In this document: one piece after another, positions 1 through 10,499 of the stretch
Layout: each line of letters opens with the position of its first letter
Numbering within the stretch: the stretch's first letter is position 1
Assembly: GCF_041146395.1 (NCBI RefSeq)
Contig: NC_091010.1
Span: 52,534,001-52,598,000, forward strand
Direction of reading: 5' to 3'
DNA: 64,000 nucleotides
From: Eulemur rufifrons
Taxonomy: Eukaryota; Chordata; Mammalia; Primates; Lemuridae
The notes under the pieces: generated by a model
What the model was told of the DNA's origin: nothing
Seen by the model: the letters and a program-made list of their open reading frames with translations, nothing else
Databases searched by the model: none
Program-made: the position numbers and the translations under genes

Positions 1-148
1 GTTAAAATGGTTCAAATTGTCAAAGTTTGCAAAGTTTGCTGTGGCGAAGAGACAGTCTAGGGAATGCCAAATGCTTCCTTCCTCCTTTAGGTCACACCCA
101 AAGGCCTACTGAAGCTGGCATCCCTTGTTTTCTGACACCTTAAAGCAG

Positions 149-327
149 CAGTTCTCAGAGCGTGGCCCCTGAACCAGCAGCATCTGCACAACCTAGGATT
201 TTGACAGAAATGCAAATGACCTGGCCTAATGCCAAAATAAAAAAAAATACTGGAGGCGGAGCCCAGCAATCTGTTTTAATAAGCCCTCCAAATGATTCTG
301 ATATACATTCAAGTTTGAGAACCACTG
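149..327 (-). mobile_element. MER5A-type DNA transposon remnant (hAT-Charlie, non-autonomous)
   Basis: The block starts 'cagttctcag' and ends 'ttgagaaccactg', the paired terminal inverted repeats of the MER5A family, read here on the minus strand. The internal wording 'gcccagcaatctgtttt' and 'aataagccctccaaatgatt' is typical. It is a nearly complete copy with scattered substitutions and encodes nothing. Family assignment is from recall of the consensus. Confidence 0.85.
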
Positions 328-391
328 TTTTATAGAATTTCTACAGAAAAAAGTTTCATTTTATTTATCTATTTATTTTTATTTCATCTAT

Positions 392-689
392 TCTTTTGTT
401 TTTGTTTGAGACAAGGTCTCACTCTGTTGCCCAAGCTGGAGTACAGTGGTGTGATCATAGCTCACTGCAACCCCCTACTCCTGGGCTCAGGCGATCCTCC
501 TGCCTCAGCCTCCCAAGTAGCTGAGACCACAGGCACACGTCACCATGCCCAGCTAATTTTTTTAGTTTTTGTAGAGAAGGGGTCTCACTATGTTGTCCAG
601 GCTGGTCTCGAACTCCTGGCTTCAAGTGATCCTCCTGCCTCAGCCTACCAAAGTACTTGGATTACAGTCATGAGCTACCATGCCTAGCC
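392..689 (-). mobile_element. Alu SINE, full-length dimer, old (AluJ-like)
   Basis: The reverse-strand Alu begins with a T-rich stretch (the A tail) and 'gagacaaggtctcactctg'. It runs through both arms, with the middle A-rich linker seen as 'ctaattttttt', and ends at 'catgcctagcc'. The 7SL-derived B-box region is recognisable. Divergence suggests an old J-type copy. Its 5' end abuts the poly(T) of the next element. The 93-codon frame at 406-687 is only translated Alu. Confidence 0.93.
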
Positions 690-792
690 TTTATTTTTTT
701 TTATTTATTTATTTTTATTTCAGCATATTATGGGGGTACAAATGGTTAGGTTACATATATTGCCTTTGCCCCACCCGAGTCAGAGCTTCAAG
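690..792 (-). mobile_element. 5'-truncated L1, 3' terminus only, strepsirrhine type
   Basis: A T-rich run (the L1 tail) is followed by the antisense of the terminal L1 sequence repeated at 7,910, 13,200, 35,774 and 38,858 ('atgggggtacaaatggttag', then 'gcctttgccccacccgagt'). Only about 75 bp of 3' UTR was copied. The 10-bp words 'gcctttattt' at 687-696 and 795-804 look like a target-site duplication. Confidence 0.85.
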
Positions 793-804
793 TGGCCTTT
801 ATTT

Positions 805-1440
805 ATTTTTAACTGCATATATGTACACACTTTGATGAGTCTGGACATAAACCTGCATTCTTTCCTCACTCTAAGGATGCTGATATGAATTCCTAAAGGT
901 GCCCACTCTATACCCAGAAAAAAGAATGTCCTTATTTCTAAAGACACAGGGACATAGAAAAGAATCTGAACAAATCATCTTGCTAAGTTCCCCCAGTTTA
1001 TTACCATTAGATCAACACCCTCTTTGTCCAATCACACTTCTCAACTTTCCATTCTTCATTAAACCTAAGCATAAAGATACACAGAGTTCCTTGTTCATCT
1101 GGGTTTTCATTTCTGAAGTCTCCCGTGTCAGGTAAAACTTATAATAATTTTATAAATAATTTTATTTGCTTTTCTTTTATTAATCTGTTTTTGTTGTTGT
1201 TGTTATAGATGCCTCAGCCATGAACCTAGCAATGGGTGGGGAAAAAAAAATCTTTCCTTCGTAACAGCAGGACAAGGTTTCCTGGAGGGCTGGCAGTGTT
1301 CTGCCTCTTGATAAGGGTGATAGTTTTACAGGAATGTTTCCTCTCCAATAATTTATCAAGCAAAGAATTCACGACTTATTCATTATTCTGTATGCGTGTT
1401 ATACTTTGACAAGAAATTATATTTTAAAAACTGAAAGAGA
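805..1440. other. Repeat-poor stretch, no gene seen
   Basis: AT-rich sequence with a short (TTG)n run near 1,188-1,205. The 78-codon frame at 899-1,135 resembles no family I know and shows no coding signature. I see no regulatory signal that I could defend. Confidence 0.5.
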
Positions 1441-1446
1441 TGTAGG

Positions 1447-1688
1447 CTTGTGGCAATGCAGTTTGGTGGACAGAACTCCATACCAAATAATTGGGAGCTT
1501 CATGTTCTAGCCCCAGCTCCCTCATTCAAAAGCTGTGCAATTTGCAATAACTCACTTCACCAATCTGAGCCTTGGTTTTTTGCATCTGTGAAAGGGATTC
1601 CAGCCTATATCACAGGGCAGCTGTATATATTAAATGAGATAACAATTTTGAACTATTTTGTAAACTCCTAAGCATCATGTAAACACTT
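1447..1688 (+). mobile_element. MIR SINE
   Basis: The copy keeps the order of the MIR consensus: a tRNA-related 5' part, 'ctgtgcaatttgcaataactc', a core resembling 'cctcagtttcctcatctgtaaa' (here 'gagccttggttttttgcatc'), then 'ttaaatgagataac' and a 3' part near 'taagcatcatg'. An ancient mammalian tRNA-derived SINE, non-coding. Confidence 0.82.
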
Positions 1689-1689
1689 G

Positions 1690-2117
1690 CTGTAGACCAG
1701 TGGGTAAATTGTACAGGTGGATTGTAGATCTAGACTACAGACATTATATACGTCCTGTACTTTTTTTAAATAAACATTTATGAAAAATAAGATTTATAAT
1801 TATAAATACTGGTTTTCAGATCATGATTATTATTGCTATTTAAACATTTGAAGATCTTGCACTCCTTGGCTCAAATTCCTTACGGCAACGACTGAGTGAA
1901 AGTTGAGTAGTAGCTGTTTGTTTTTCAATGGACCATACACTCTGGCTCACCACTGTCCCTATCATTCATTTTTTATTGTCAGAGTGGCTACTATAGGAAT
2001 ATGAGTTTGGGATCCACAAAAGATGTTATTGCTAAGGTTTTTAAAAAAACTTGTCTAAATTAGAAAATCCAATCAGACTGCAAAGTTCCAGGCTGTATCA
2101 CTGGTTCAAGAACCGGT
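1690..2117. other. AT-rich unique stretch
   Basis: No interspersed repeat recognised. There is a T/A-rich patch near 1,760-1,800 and nothing that looks like an exon. Confidence 0.45.
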
Positions 2118-2164
2118 GAGTGTGTGTGTGAGGGGGAGAGAGAGAGAGAGAGAGAGAGAGCGAG
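2118..2164. repeat. (TG)n-(GA)n compound microsatellite
   Basis: About five TG units, a short G-rich link, then an uninterrupted run of about twelve AG units ending near 2,160. Likely polymorphic in length. Confidence 0.95.
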
Positions 2165-2855
2165 CACATGTGCAAGCCCATTCACTGTGCCATTTCTTTC
2201 CTGTGCTACAGAGTTCAGTCTCTGCAGCCTCCTTCTAGAAGGCTACCTTTTAAAGCCTTAACAGCCCAAGTGAATGCCAGCCAATCAAACTGTACCACTG
2301 GAATTTCACAAATGCCAAAGGCATGCTCAGATGGGCTGTGCATTTAGTTCCAACAGCAGGTATCTGTCAGAAACGCACTGCGTGTGGTGTGCTGCACTGA
2401 GCCCACTGGGGCATGACTATCTCTGCCTTTTTGAAACTTACAATCTACTTAGAGAGGCAGCTCCAGCACAGGAGTCTGTTGGATAGACAAGGAAAGTAAA
2501 TGCCAGAACAAGAGCTGCAAACAGAGTTGAGTGCTCTGGGGTTCCAAGAAAGGAACAACCATTATGAACTACAGAAAATCCGAGAAGGCTTTTTAGAAGC
2601 AATGAAATCATTAAAGATATGATCTAAAATGCAGTGAGCCAAGGCCATCCTACTCCCTCTTCCTAGATCATGGCCACCATAGTGATGACCACTGACTTGA
2701 AGTCAATTTGAGATAAGTGCTTTTGCCTCAAATTATCCAAGTCATTCTGCCCAGACAAGAATGACAAAAACAAGATATGAATAGTACAAACATCTTTACC
2801 TTTTATGCTAACCAAGTACACAGCCTCTAATCTCAGGACTTCACTAATGGGCTTT
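2165..2855. other. Unique sequence, possible old repeat in 2,400-2,620
   Basis: The words around 2,430 ('gaaacttacaatctacttag') and 2,590 ('gaaggctttttagaagcaat') recall an ancient dispersed mammalian sequence often adjacent to L2/MIR, which I cannot name. No exon structure is seen. A 16-base A run follows at 2,856-2,871. Confidence 0.4.
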
Positions 2856-2871
2856 AAAAAAAAAAAAAAAA

Positions 2872-3440
2872 TTCCTTTCTTCAGAATTGCTTGTAGTAAA
2901 TGCACCGTAGTATGGAATCAGAACAATCTAAAAATGACTTGGCCTATAGGTTTTGTTCAAAACTGATTCCCAAAAGTGTTTTCTGAAACATCCACCCTCT
3001 GCAGTACTTTGGGAAGGAGGGAAGAGGATGTCTGTCATCCATATGTTTGGGCAATTTAACTTTCGTTCCTATAGCTGTTAGCATGTTAACAACTCATAAT
3101 AATCCTTCAATGCAAAAACCTATTTCATCTGGCATTTCTAAATGTTTTCAAGAAAAACAAACCATTAACAGAGATCAAACCAATGTTCTTCAAAAGGCAC
3201 TTCAAGAGAATTCTATTTGGGGATTTATTTTTTAAACCTAAGCCCTCAAACAGTATGGGGAAAATGCACTGACTTTGTGTGTCATGTTTCTTTTCTTGTT
3301 TAGCTTTCCCCACACATTAACAAACAGACCTTTCTAATGGATGTTAGAGGCTATGAAAAATTTCAGACTTTTGATTGGATGGTTGATTCAGAGAAAGTTA
3401 TTTTAAGGAGATTTGTACAACATTGAGCACTGATCCCTAA
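2872..3440. other. AT-rich unique stretch
   Basis: No repeat family recognised. The short overlapping frames on both strands at 3,047-3,313 are the kind expected by chance. Confidence 0.45.
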
Positions 3441-3444
3441 ACTT

Positions 3445-3478
3445 TCCAGGAAAAAAAATTTTTTTTTTTTTTCCTGGA
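3445..3478. repeat. Perfect A/T inverted repeat (14-bp arms)
   Basis: 'tccaggaaaaaaaa' at 3,445-3,458 is the exact reverse complement of 3,465-3,478, separated by six T. It would fold into a hairpin with GC clamps at the base. Confidence 0.9.
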
Positions 3479-3639
3479 GAACTCAATTCTCAACTAAATC
3501 TATTTCACCTTTCCCAACTTAACTATCTCCATAAATATAGTACATACACACTTGCAACATACAGAGCTTTCATTTGGGTGATTAGGCCTTCTCCCTTTTT
3601 CTTTAAAAGAGAAGTGAAACAAATTATAAAAGGGAGAAA

Positions 3640-3700
3640 GGCTTGCTATTTATTGAGTGCCTATTGTGTGCCAAGTATTTTGCTTACAACATCTCAAGTA
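3640..3700 (-). mobile_element. MIR SINE fragment
   Basis: 'tttattgagtgcctattgtg' followed by 'tgccaagtattttgc' matches the antisense MIR 3' end (the 'gcgcttactatgtgccagg' region). Only a short piece is clear. Confidence 0.55.
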
Positions 3701-3798
3701 AGGAATGTTAAAGAAAGTAGAGATAGGACAACAGACCCAGGGGGCATGCCTAGATTTGAATCCAGATTAAAGCTGAGGAGTATCTCTGTGTGTCTCTG

Positions 3799-3803
3799 TG
3801 CGC

Positions 3804-3834
<31 letters not shown>

Positions 3835-3841
3835 TGTGTGT
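3799..3841. repeat. (CG)n-(TG)n alternating purine-pyrimidine tract
   Basis: An uninterrupted CG run of about nine units (3,800-3,818) joins about eleven TG units. Pure CG dinucleotide repeats are rare in mammals because methylated CpG decays. Both halves favour left-handed Z-DNA. The frames translated through here (RARARVCVCVCV) are artefacts. Confidence 0.95.
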
Positions 3842-4900
3842 ACATAAAAAGAGCACAAGGTTTGGGTTCACACACATATATCTACTACAAGAACCAACAG
3901 CCTAAAATTTTGGAGCATGATCTAAATGCAAACTGTGTCCCTACAGTAGCTACACCTTGGGAAGAAGACTGGCTATGGGGGAAAACTCTTTGTGAATTTA
4001 AGAATAAGCATATTTACCCCAACTCCTCCTCCCAAAGGCTATGCAGTTTTAGAGATTCCACTTTTCTTTGTGACCTTCCTGATCTAAAAATCGGTTAAGA
4101 GTAAGGGTTTTCCAGTCAGGTAGGCTTAGTCTTGACACCTAATTCTACTACTGCAACCTGTGTGATAGGTAATCAATCAACTAAGTGTCTTACCTAAGAG
4201 TTAAAATGTCCAGCATTTAAAATTTAAAATTTCACAAACTCATTAGCCTGATCAGTAATTTACATGGCTTCCTGAAGTTCCATGTTAACCACCTTTTGCT
4301 TTGGTTTAAGCAAATAGTATCTATTCTAATTTATGTGATTAGGGAAAATTATTTATAAACATTTATATTTTTTCACAAGATGTAGTGATTTAACAATCAT
4401 AAAAATGACATTTTCACAAACATGGAAGCAAAACAGCTCTGCCAACTCCCACTTGTAGAAACAGCCCTGATCTCCAATATTTATGCAATTAGCATTTGAG
4501 TTCTCCCTCTATGAGAAAAGTTTTGATGAGATTTTAGTGACTCTCATCCACATTTTCTTGTTGGAGAAGGACTGAAAAAGCTGAAGGGAAGGAATACAGA
4601 GGTTTCAGAACCCACAAGCAGGTGGGAGGATCAGTTGGCATTTTCTTCACCACAAGCAAAATTCAGGTATCACTTCTTTCTATTGGGATGTTCATTTCTT
4701 CCAAAGAACTTTGGTGAAGGCAGGGTCAATTAATTTGCATTATCATTTAGAACAACACAAACGATGACACACGTTGGTCCAGAGTCCAGACTAATACTTC
4801 ATCAAGACTTTAAGTCAGGTCATGATAGAGGCCCAGGTAGAGCACAAGTGAGACAAAATTTATCAGGATTTCCAAATGTTAGCTTCAGAAAGAACCTGTA
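3842..4900. other. Unique AT-rich sequence
   Basis: A possible very degraded MIR lies at about 4,095-4,215 ('taagagtaagggttttccag' then 'cctgtgtgataggtaatcaa'). Otherwise no repeat, exon or RNA gene is recognised. Confidence 0.4.
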
Positions 4901-4904
4901 ATCA

Positions 4905-5130
4905 ACATTCACTGAGGTCCCCTATGTGTTAGGTCCTGGGTGCTGGGCATACAGAAATCATAAAGGCAAGCTCCTTGCACTCAAGGAGTTTGCAAACTAG
5001 TGAGCTCACAGGGTCTTCTACAGTAACTGGCACGTCTAACGCCTCCAGTGACATAGTAGAACAGTGGACACAGGTGATAGGGAAGTACCAAACAAGTGAA
5101 TTAAGTCTGCCTGGAGTAGTCAAGGTTAGA
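4905..5130. repeat. Ancient unnamed mammalian repeat
   Basis: The arrangement 'gtcctgggtgctgggcatac', 'cactcaaggagtttgcaaac' and then 'acaggtgatagggaagtacc' follows the pattern of a dispersed sequence commonly seen beside L2/MIR. Similar wording occurs at 29,540-29,630 and 52,975-53,030. I cannot give the family name. Confidence 0.4.
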
Positions 5131-5232
5131 CACTGGTGATTAGATAGTTCAACCCCACCTTCATGTTGAATATGGTGTACCTGAGCCCTGTAGAAACGCA
5201 TGGTAAATTGACCAGTCAGAAGAACAACATAG

Positions 5233-5586
<354 letters not shown>

Positions 5587-5665
5587 AAGAAAATGTACAT
5601 TTCTAGGTCCTACCTCCAAGATTCTGATTCAGAATTTAGGGTGGGAGGAGCTAAAACACCTGGGT
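5587..5665 (+). mobile_element. MER5A-like transposon, right part
   Basis: 'ctaggtcctacctccaagat' and then 'ctgattcagaatttagggtg' continue the MER5 consensus order where 5,290 left off. The end is eroded within about 5,665-5,710. Confidence 0.65.
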
Positions 5666-5734
5666 AGTCAGGCCTCCCTGCTGTTCAACAGAATGCACTT
5701 GAGGCACTTTTCAATGGAGTAAGACCCTAGTAAT

Positions 5735-5945
5735 GAAAGGCTTGGGCTTGAGAGTAGGAGCTCTGGATCTGAATCTTGATGTGACACATATTCAGAGAGG
5801 GTAAGTGGCCAGTCCAAGTTCATAGTGTAGTATGCATTCAGTAGAAAGAGGGTAGTAACAACTACCTACAGTGTTACTCTCAGAGTTACATCAGATAATA
5901 CAGGTGAATTACTGAGTCCAAGGCCTGGTATGCAATTCTAGCCAC
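5735..5945 (+). mobile_element. MIR SINE, diverged
   Basis: 'gagagggtaagtggcc', 'gtagtaacaactacctacag', 'acatcagataatacaggtga' and 'aaggcctggtatgcaa' appear in MIR order. The central core is poorly kept. Confidence 0.6.
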
Positions 5946-6535
5946 CATATACTGAGCTTTGCCATTAGCTGCTGGCCACATAATGCACTATCGATACTCA
6001 AGACCCAAACCCCAGGTCTCATGATCAACACCCCATCCTTTCGGGCTAATAAGGACTTTCCTTTCATTTTCTACCACTCTTTGTCCCCAAACTGCTTCTC
6101 TGGGGTTTCAAATTGGTTGTATTCATTTTAACATTTCAAGATTTAGGCAAAATATACCGTTTTTCATGCATCACATCTAACCCTATAAACATGTGCTAGA
6201 GCATATAGGGATACTAAAAACACAAGGTATAGCATGTGACATGAGAAACTGTGTAAGTCTCAGAAAAATAACACACAAATTTAAACTAATAATTCAAAAC
6301 AGCACATGGTTTTATATTAATATATAGGAGAGACAGGAAGGAGGGCTAATGAATTTTAAAACAAGGAGTAATCAATTTGTCCTGAAATTGGGGGAAGAAA
6401 ACCTTAAGTAGACCATGGAACCTGAGTTAGGCGAGGAAAGATGGGAGAAATTTGTTGTAGTTCTTGTTGTTTTGGACAATTTCAAATATTTACCAGTGAA
6501 GAGAGAAAATTATGATACCTTACTCCTCAAAGCTT
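5946..6535. other. Unique AT-rich sequence
   Basis: No repeat or exon recognised between the MIR and the MER5 that starts the nested block. Confidence 0.45.
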
Positions 6536-6580
6536 TCTGATGTGTGGTCTGAAGATCAGCCACATCGAGCTCACCTGAAA
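6536..6580 (-). mobile_element. MER5-type transposon, part 1 of 3
   Basis: 'gatgtgtggtctgaagatca' followed by 'cacatcgagctcacctg' matches one end of a MER5-type element ('tgtggtcc...cagcatcacctg'). The copy is split first by an LTR and then by an Alu; the other pieces are at about 6,995-7,065 and 7,373-7,425. Confidence 0.65.
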
Positions 6581-6994
6581 TGTGTTAGTCCATTTGTGTG
6601 GCTGTAAAGAAGTACCTGAGACTGGGTAACTGATAAAGAAAAGAGGCTTATTTGGCTAAGGTTGTGCAGGCTGCACGAAAAGCATGGCGCCAGCATCTGC
6701 TGCTGGCTGGGGACTCAGGCTGCTTCCACTCCCAGCAGAAGGCAAGGAGAGCCTGCATGTGCAGATCACATGGCAGCAGAGAAAGCAAGAGAGAGAAGAG
6801 GGAGGTGCCAGACTCTTGTAAACAAGTAGCTCTTGGTGGAACAGAGAGAGAACTCACTCAGTACCACATGGTTGGCCCCAAGCCATTCATGGAGAATCTG
6901 ACCCCCCCAACCCAAACACTTCCCATTAGGCCCACCTCCAACATCGGGGATCTAATTTCAACATGAACTTTGGAGGGTCAAACACCCCAAATAT
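6581..6994 (-). mobile_element. MaLR LTR (MST/THE1-type), solo
   Basis: On the plus strand it opens 'tgtgttagtccatttgtgtg' and 'gagactgggtaactgataaa' and closes 'caacatgaactttggagggt', the reverse complement of an ERVL-MaLR LTR. Length (about 410 bp) fits a near-complete solo LTR. No internal retroviral sequence flanks it. It sits within a MER5 element. MSTB-like is my best guess at subfamily. Confidence 0.85.
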
Positions 6995-7065
6995 AGGATG
7001 GAAGTTTGTTAGAAATGCAGAATTCCATGCCAAACTCAAATTTCTGTATTAAAATCTGCATTTTA
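6995..7065 (-). mobile_element. MER5-type transposon, part 2 of 3
   Basis: 'gtttgttagaaatgcagaat' resumes the MER5 order after the LTR, and the piece ends at the Alu target site 'aaaatctgcatttta'. Confidence 0.65.
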
Positions 7066-7357
7066 GGCCAGGTCCGGTGGCTCACGTGTGTAATCCTGGC
7101 ATTTGGGGAGGCCAAGGTGGGAGGATCACTTGAGGCCAGGAGTTCGAGACTAGCCTGGGCAAACATAGAAAGACCTCATCTCTACAAAAAAAAAAAAAAA
7201 AAAAATCAGCCAGGTGTAGAGGCATGCACCTGTGGTCCTAGCTACTCGAGAGGCTGAGGCAGGAGAATAGCTTGAACTCAGGGATTCAAAGTAACAGTGA
7301 GCTATGACTGTGCCACTGCACTCCAGCCTGGGCAACAGAGTGAGACACTGTCTCAAA
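7066..7357 (+). mobile_element. Alu SINE, full-length dimer
   Basis: Starts 'ggccaggtccggtggctcac', contains a long A-rich linker (7,186-7,204), ends 'gagacactgtctcaaaaaa'. A perfect 15-bp target-site duplication, 'aaaatctgcatttta', flanks it at 7,051-7,065 and 7,358-7,372. The A-box/B-box part of the left arm is recognisable ('ggaggatcacttgaggcc'). Confidence 0.95.
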
Positions 7358-7372
7358 AAAATCTGCATTTTA

Positions 7373-7425
7373 ACAAGATCTACTTCAAGTGACTTTTATG
7401 TGTTAAGGTTCGAGAGGTACTAGTA
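7373..7425 (-). mobile_element. MER5-type transposon, part 3 of 3
   Basis: 'acaagatctacttcaagtga' and 'gtgttaaggttcgagaggta' match the terminal MER5 wording ('acaagatccccaggtgatt...ttgagaagca'). Confidence 0.6.
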
Positions 7426-7905
7426 TAATAAGCGCTTGCTATCACTCGTTTCAATAATTACCAATACCGGGTCAATCTCATTTCATTTGTACCTCCCTCT
7501 TTCCACTTTCTCCCTTTGTTTTCGATTATTTTAAAGGAAATCCCATGCATTCTATCATTTCAGTGATAATTGTTTCACAGGGTGCATCTTTAGAAGACAG
7601 TCTCTCAAAAAATAACTGCAAGATATTTACTACACCTAAAATATAATCATTCATGAAAACCATTAAATATTCTGCAAAGATCTGGATAGGAAAGGGAAAA
7701 GAGGATATTCTATTTTGGAAGAATCAGCAGAGATTTAACTAGCCAGGTTGGGGCTAAGGGCTAGTCTTGCCAGTACAAAAGTGTTGTGAAGCTGAATAAT
7801 CACCCACAAAATCACCTGATGCGAAGCAGAGTGTCACTAGTAATATTAAGTATGTCCAATGACTGTTGTTAAGTGTTGTGTAAGGGGTCACAAACCAAAG
7901 TCTAC
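7426..7905. other. Unique AT-rich sequence
   Basis: No repeat or gene recognised. The 76-codon minus-strand frame at 7,888-8,118 reads through the L1 end and its (TA)n tail. Confidence 0.45.
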
Positions 7906-7907
7906 AT

Positions 7908-8031
7908 TCACATCTAATAGGTGCGGGCACACTGTGTGGGGGATGGACACACTATAGCTCTGACTTGGGTGGGGCAAAGGCAATATATGCAACCTAAACA
8001 TTTGTACACCTGTAATATTCTGAAATAAAAC

Positions 8032-8062
<31 letters not shown>
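7908..8062 (+). mobile_element. 5'-truncated L1, 3' UTR end with (TA)n tail
   Basis: 'gtgtgggggatggacacact', 'gctctgacttgggtggggca' and 'acatttgtacacctgtaata' match the shared strepsirrhine-type L1 3' terminus. The A tail has become about thirteen or fourteen TA units (8,032-8,058) followed by 'aataaaaa'. Confidence 0.85.
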
Positions 8063-8064
<2 letters not shown>

Positions 8065-9270
8065 AAGTGAGGGGCACATTTTTATAAATGGCTTGCTTAG
8101 AGAGTAAAATGTACTCAAAAATGTTAAAACTTTTTTAAAAGTCTATAAATGATTAGTCTATAAAGAAAAATAAGTTTATCATACTCCAGCTGAAAATTCT
8201 AGCTCAAGCAGATTTAGAACTATCAGCCTGTCAAAGTCTGTCTAAAAGAAGGGATCGAACCCAAGAAATGCCAGCTTGGATATAAACAGTTCTTGAAGGC
8301 TCAAGCAGACCCCAGCTAAGATTTGTAACTTCAGGGGCTTTCGAGGATAGTATCTCTCTTCTTAATCGGGTGATGGAAATTGCAATGGAAACTTAACCAT
8401 GAAATAAACTATTGGAAGCTATCTGGGGGATTTAGATGAGAGAGAAGTGTGGTGGTATTAAGTGTCACAAGGTTTCATATATTTGAATATAGAGAAAATA
8501 AAGAAAATCAGATACGTGGGATGCACGACCTAAAACAAAATCAACTGATTACAGAGTAAGACAAAATGATCAATTTCTGTGTCTCAAGGGTACTCCAAGA
8601 GGAATCTAAAAACTGTGGCATGTTTCAAGAAGATTCAGATGGTCAGGCAAAGGTTAATTTCTGGAGAACCCTAGATGTCAGACTCAGGAGCTTGAATTTA
8701 ATTCCACAGGCAGTAGGAGCCACGGGAGTCTTTGATGGGATAAAAACAGCCCTTCAGGAAGGTGCATCTGACAACAGCAGTCAGCAAGAGTGAGAGCCTG
8801 TGAGTGGGAGGACCAGCAGAGGTACTGCTGAAATAATCCTGGCATGAGCAGATAAGCCCTGGGATGGCTGAAGAAGGTCAACTGAATGTCAGCCTTGAGA
8901 GTTGCATCAGTATCTCTTCACGCAACGCAAACGCTCTTCTCTCCCCTACCCAGGACCCCATGGTTGCCAACCTGAAAATCCACCATCTGCTACAGAAATG
9001 AGACTACCCACGTAAAAAGGAAATCTCAGGCATCATGGCAAGGAATAAATGACTCCAAATCTCCATAGACTTTCAAATGAGTTTCAGTTAAACTTCCTTA
9101 ACACACTGGAATGATTGTGAAAGTTTAAGTGTAACAGGATGGGAAAAAAAAAGGTATTCACCTGGATTTCTTTAGGTGAACAGAATAATACATTTATTGA
9201 GAAGAGCAATAGATTTATTTGGAAGGGATGCCTTGATTAAAGCTTGCAGTAGAGGCTATTCCTAAAGGAG
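8063..9270. other. Unique sequence with possible old repeat at 8,640-8,850
   Basis: Around 8,690-8,830 'cttgaatttaattccacagg', 'aggagccacgggagtctttg' and 'ggaaggtgcatctgacaaca' follow the order of a dispersed mammalian repeat I cannot name (its usual wording is close to 'ggagccactgaaggtttttg'). The frames at 8,566-8,881 on both strands lie in it. No exon is supported. Confidence 0.4.
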
Positions 9271-9273
9271 AAC

Positions 9274-9383
9274 TTTTGTTTTTGTTTTGTTTTTTTTTTG
9301 TTATGAGAGAAAGAGGATAAGAGAAGAGAAGAGAAGAGAAGAGAAAAGAAGAGAGCTGGACCAGGAATAAAGAGAAAAGAGAA
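9274..9383. repeat. T-rich then (AGAAG)n purine-rich simple repeat
   Basis: A T/G-rich patch (9,274-9,301) precedes about seven AGAAG units (9,319-9,354) and a longer purine-rich skirt. Confidence 0.9.
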
Positions 9384-9780
9384 GAACAGTGTGACAGGGA
9401 GGGGGTGCCAACTGTGATGTGACACCTCACCATGATCTTTCACATCCACATCAGCAGTAAAGCCACCAGACTTACAAGATAATGGACATGGATGGCCTTG
9501 TATGTCTCTGGGTATAAACCAATTAAGGAGCTGAATGTCAGCAAACCTGAAATCTAGCCTATATGTGCAATTAAATTTCTATAAGTCAAACAGAACATTT
9601 CTTAAAGGAACTCTCTAATGAGTCCTTTAACAAAATGAATAAATCATGCCCCAATTTATCTAGTTGGTAATTAAGGTGCTTGACTATCAGGTTTTCTTAT
9701 AATAGGGTGGCCCTATAACTCCTCTCTGAAGGCACAGCAAGCAAGAGAAAGCCTGGTTATGTGATTTGTGAAATACTCAC
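9384..9780. other. Unique sequence
   Basis: No repeat, RNA gene or exon recognised. Confidence 0.45.
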
Positions 9781-9794
9781 TGTTTAAAATAGAG

Positions 9795-9815
9795 CTGGGG
9801 GGTGGGGGTGGTTGA
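9795..9815 (+). other. G-run cluster (possible G-quadruplex)
   Basis: Closely spaced runs of six, five and two G ('ggggggtgggggtgg') could contribute to a G-quadruplex. The last run is short, so this is borderline. Confidence 0.4.
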
Positions 9816-9949
9816 GGAAGGAAGATTTGGAAGCCTTCCAGGACCTGGCTGAGTGATGTGCCTCCTCTCACCTGGATAATGATGTTGTTAGGGGCTGACT
9901 GAGGGATGAGTGGGGTGATGGTGGTTCTCCATTCCTCACTAATGTCCCC

Positions 9950-10420
9950 ATCCAAGCATCCATTTTCTCATTTACGATCTCCTTGACACCGACTCTATTT
10001 ACATGACATCGGGATTAATCAACCAGGAGTTTTTTAGCTGCAGGAATCAGGCAACCCGTGTAACTCAGCATGGCAGCGTGACATTATCACCAGCTAAGCA
10101 ATATTCGCTCTGTATGATCACCATCTCCAGGGAACTTGCTGTGCGATAGGACTTCAGGTGCTGGAGTCATAAACCATTACATTCATCCCTGAGCAGCTGT
10201 ATGACACCTTTCCTCAAGGACAGCTGCAGAAAGCCACACAGTGGATCCAGCCTGATTTATTAGCCGGAGCAGCAAGGGCACCGCTGAAGTTTCAATCACC
10301 AGCTGCTGCAGGGAAAACTACCCATTCTCAACTCCTCTGGCAGGTCCTTATATACAGAATTACCTGAGACACCAAACAGAAACCACAACCATCGGCCCTG
10401 TGGCAAATGGATTTCTGTCA
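9950..10420. other. Candidate conserved non-coding block
   Basis: About 470 bp free of recognisable repeats, with higher complexity and more CpG than its surroundings, and a bicoid/OTX-like 'ggattaatc' at 10,012-10,020. The look is that of a constrained enhancer-like block, but conservation cannot be tested here. No open frame is retained. Confidence 0.35.
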
Positions 10421-10499
10421 AGGCGCCCGTATCCCTGCATCACAATGACTTGTTGGCCAGCCTGTCAGCCCCCAGTGGGAAGGTGAACAGTTTGATGGA

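Noticed and set aside
406..687. 93-codon frame (and similar ones at 5,334-5,606, 7,150-7,368 and 19,312-19,536)
   Set aside because: These are translations of Alu sequence.
3578..4098. Two frames rich in Arg-Ala and Cys-Val repeats
   Set aside because: They translate the CG/TG microsatellite.
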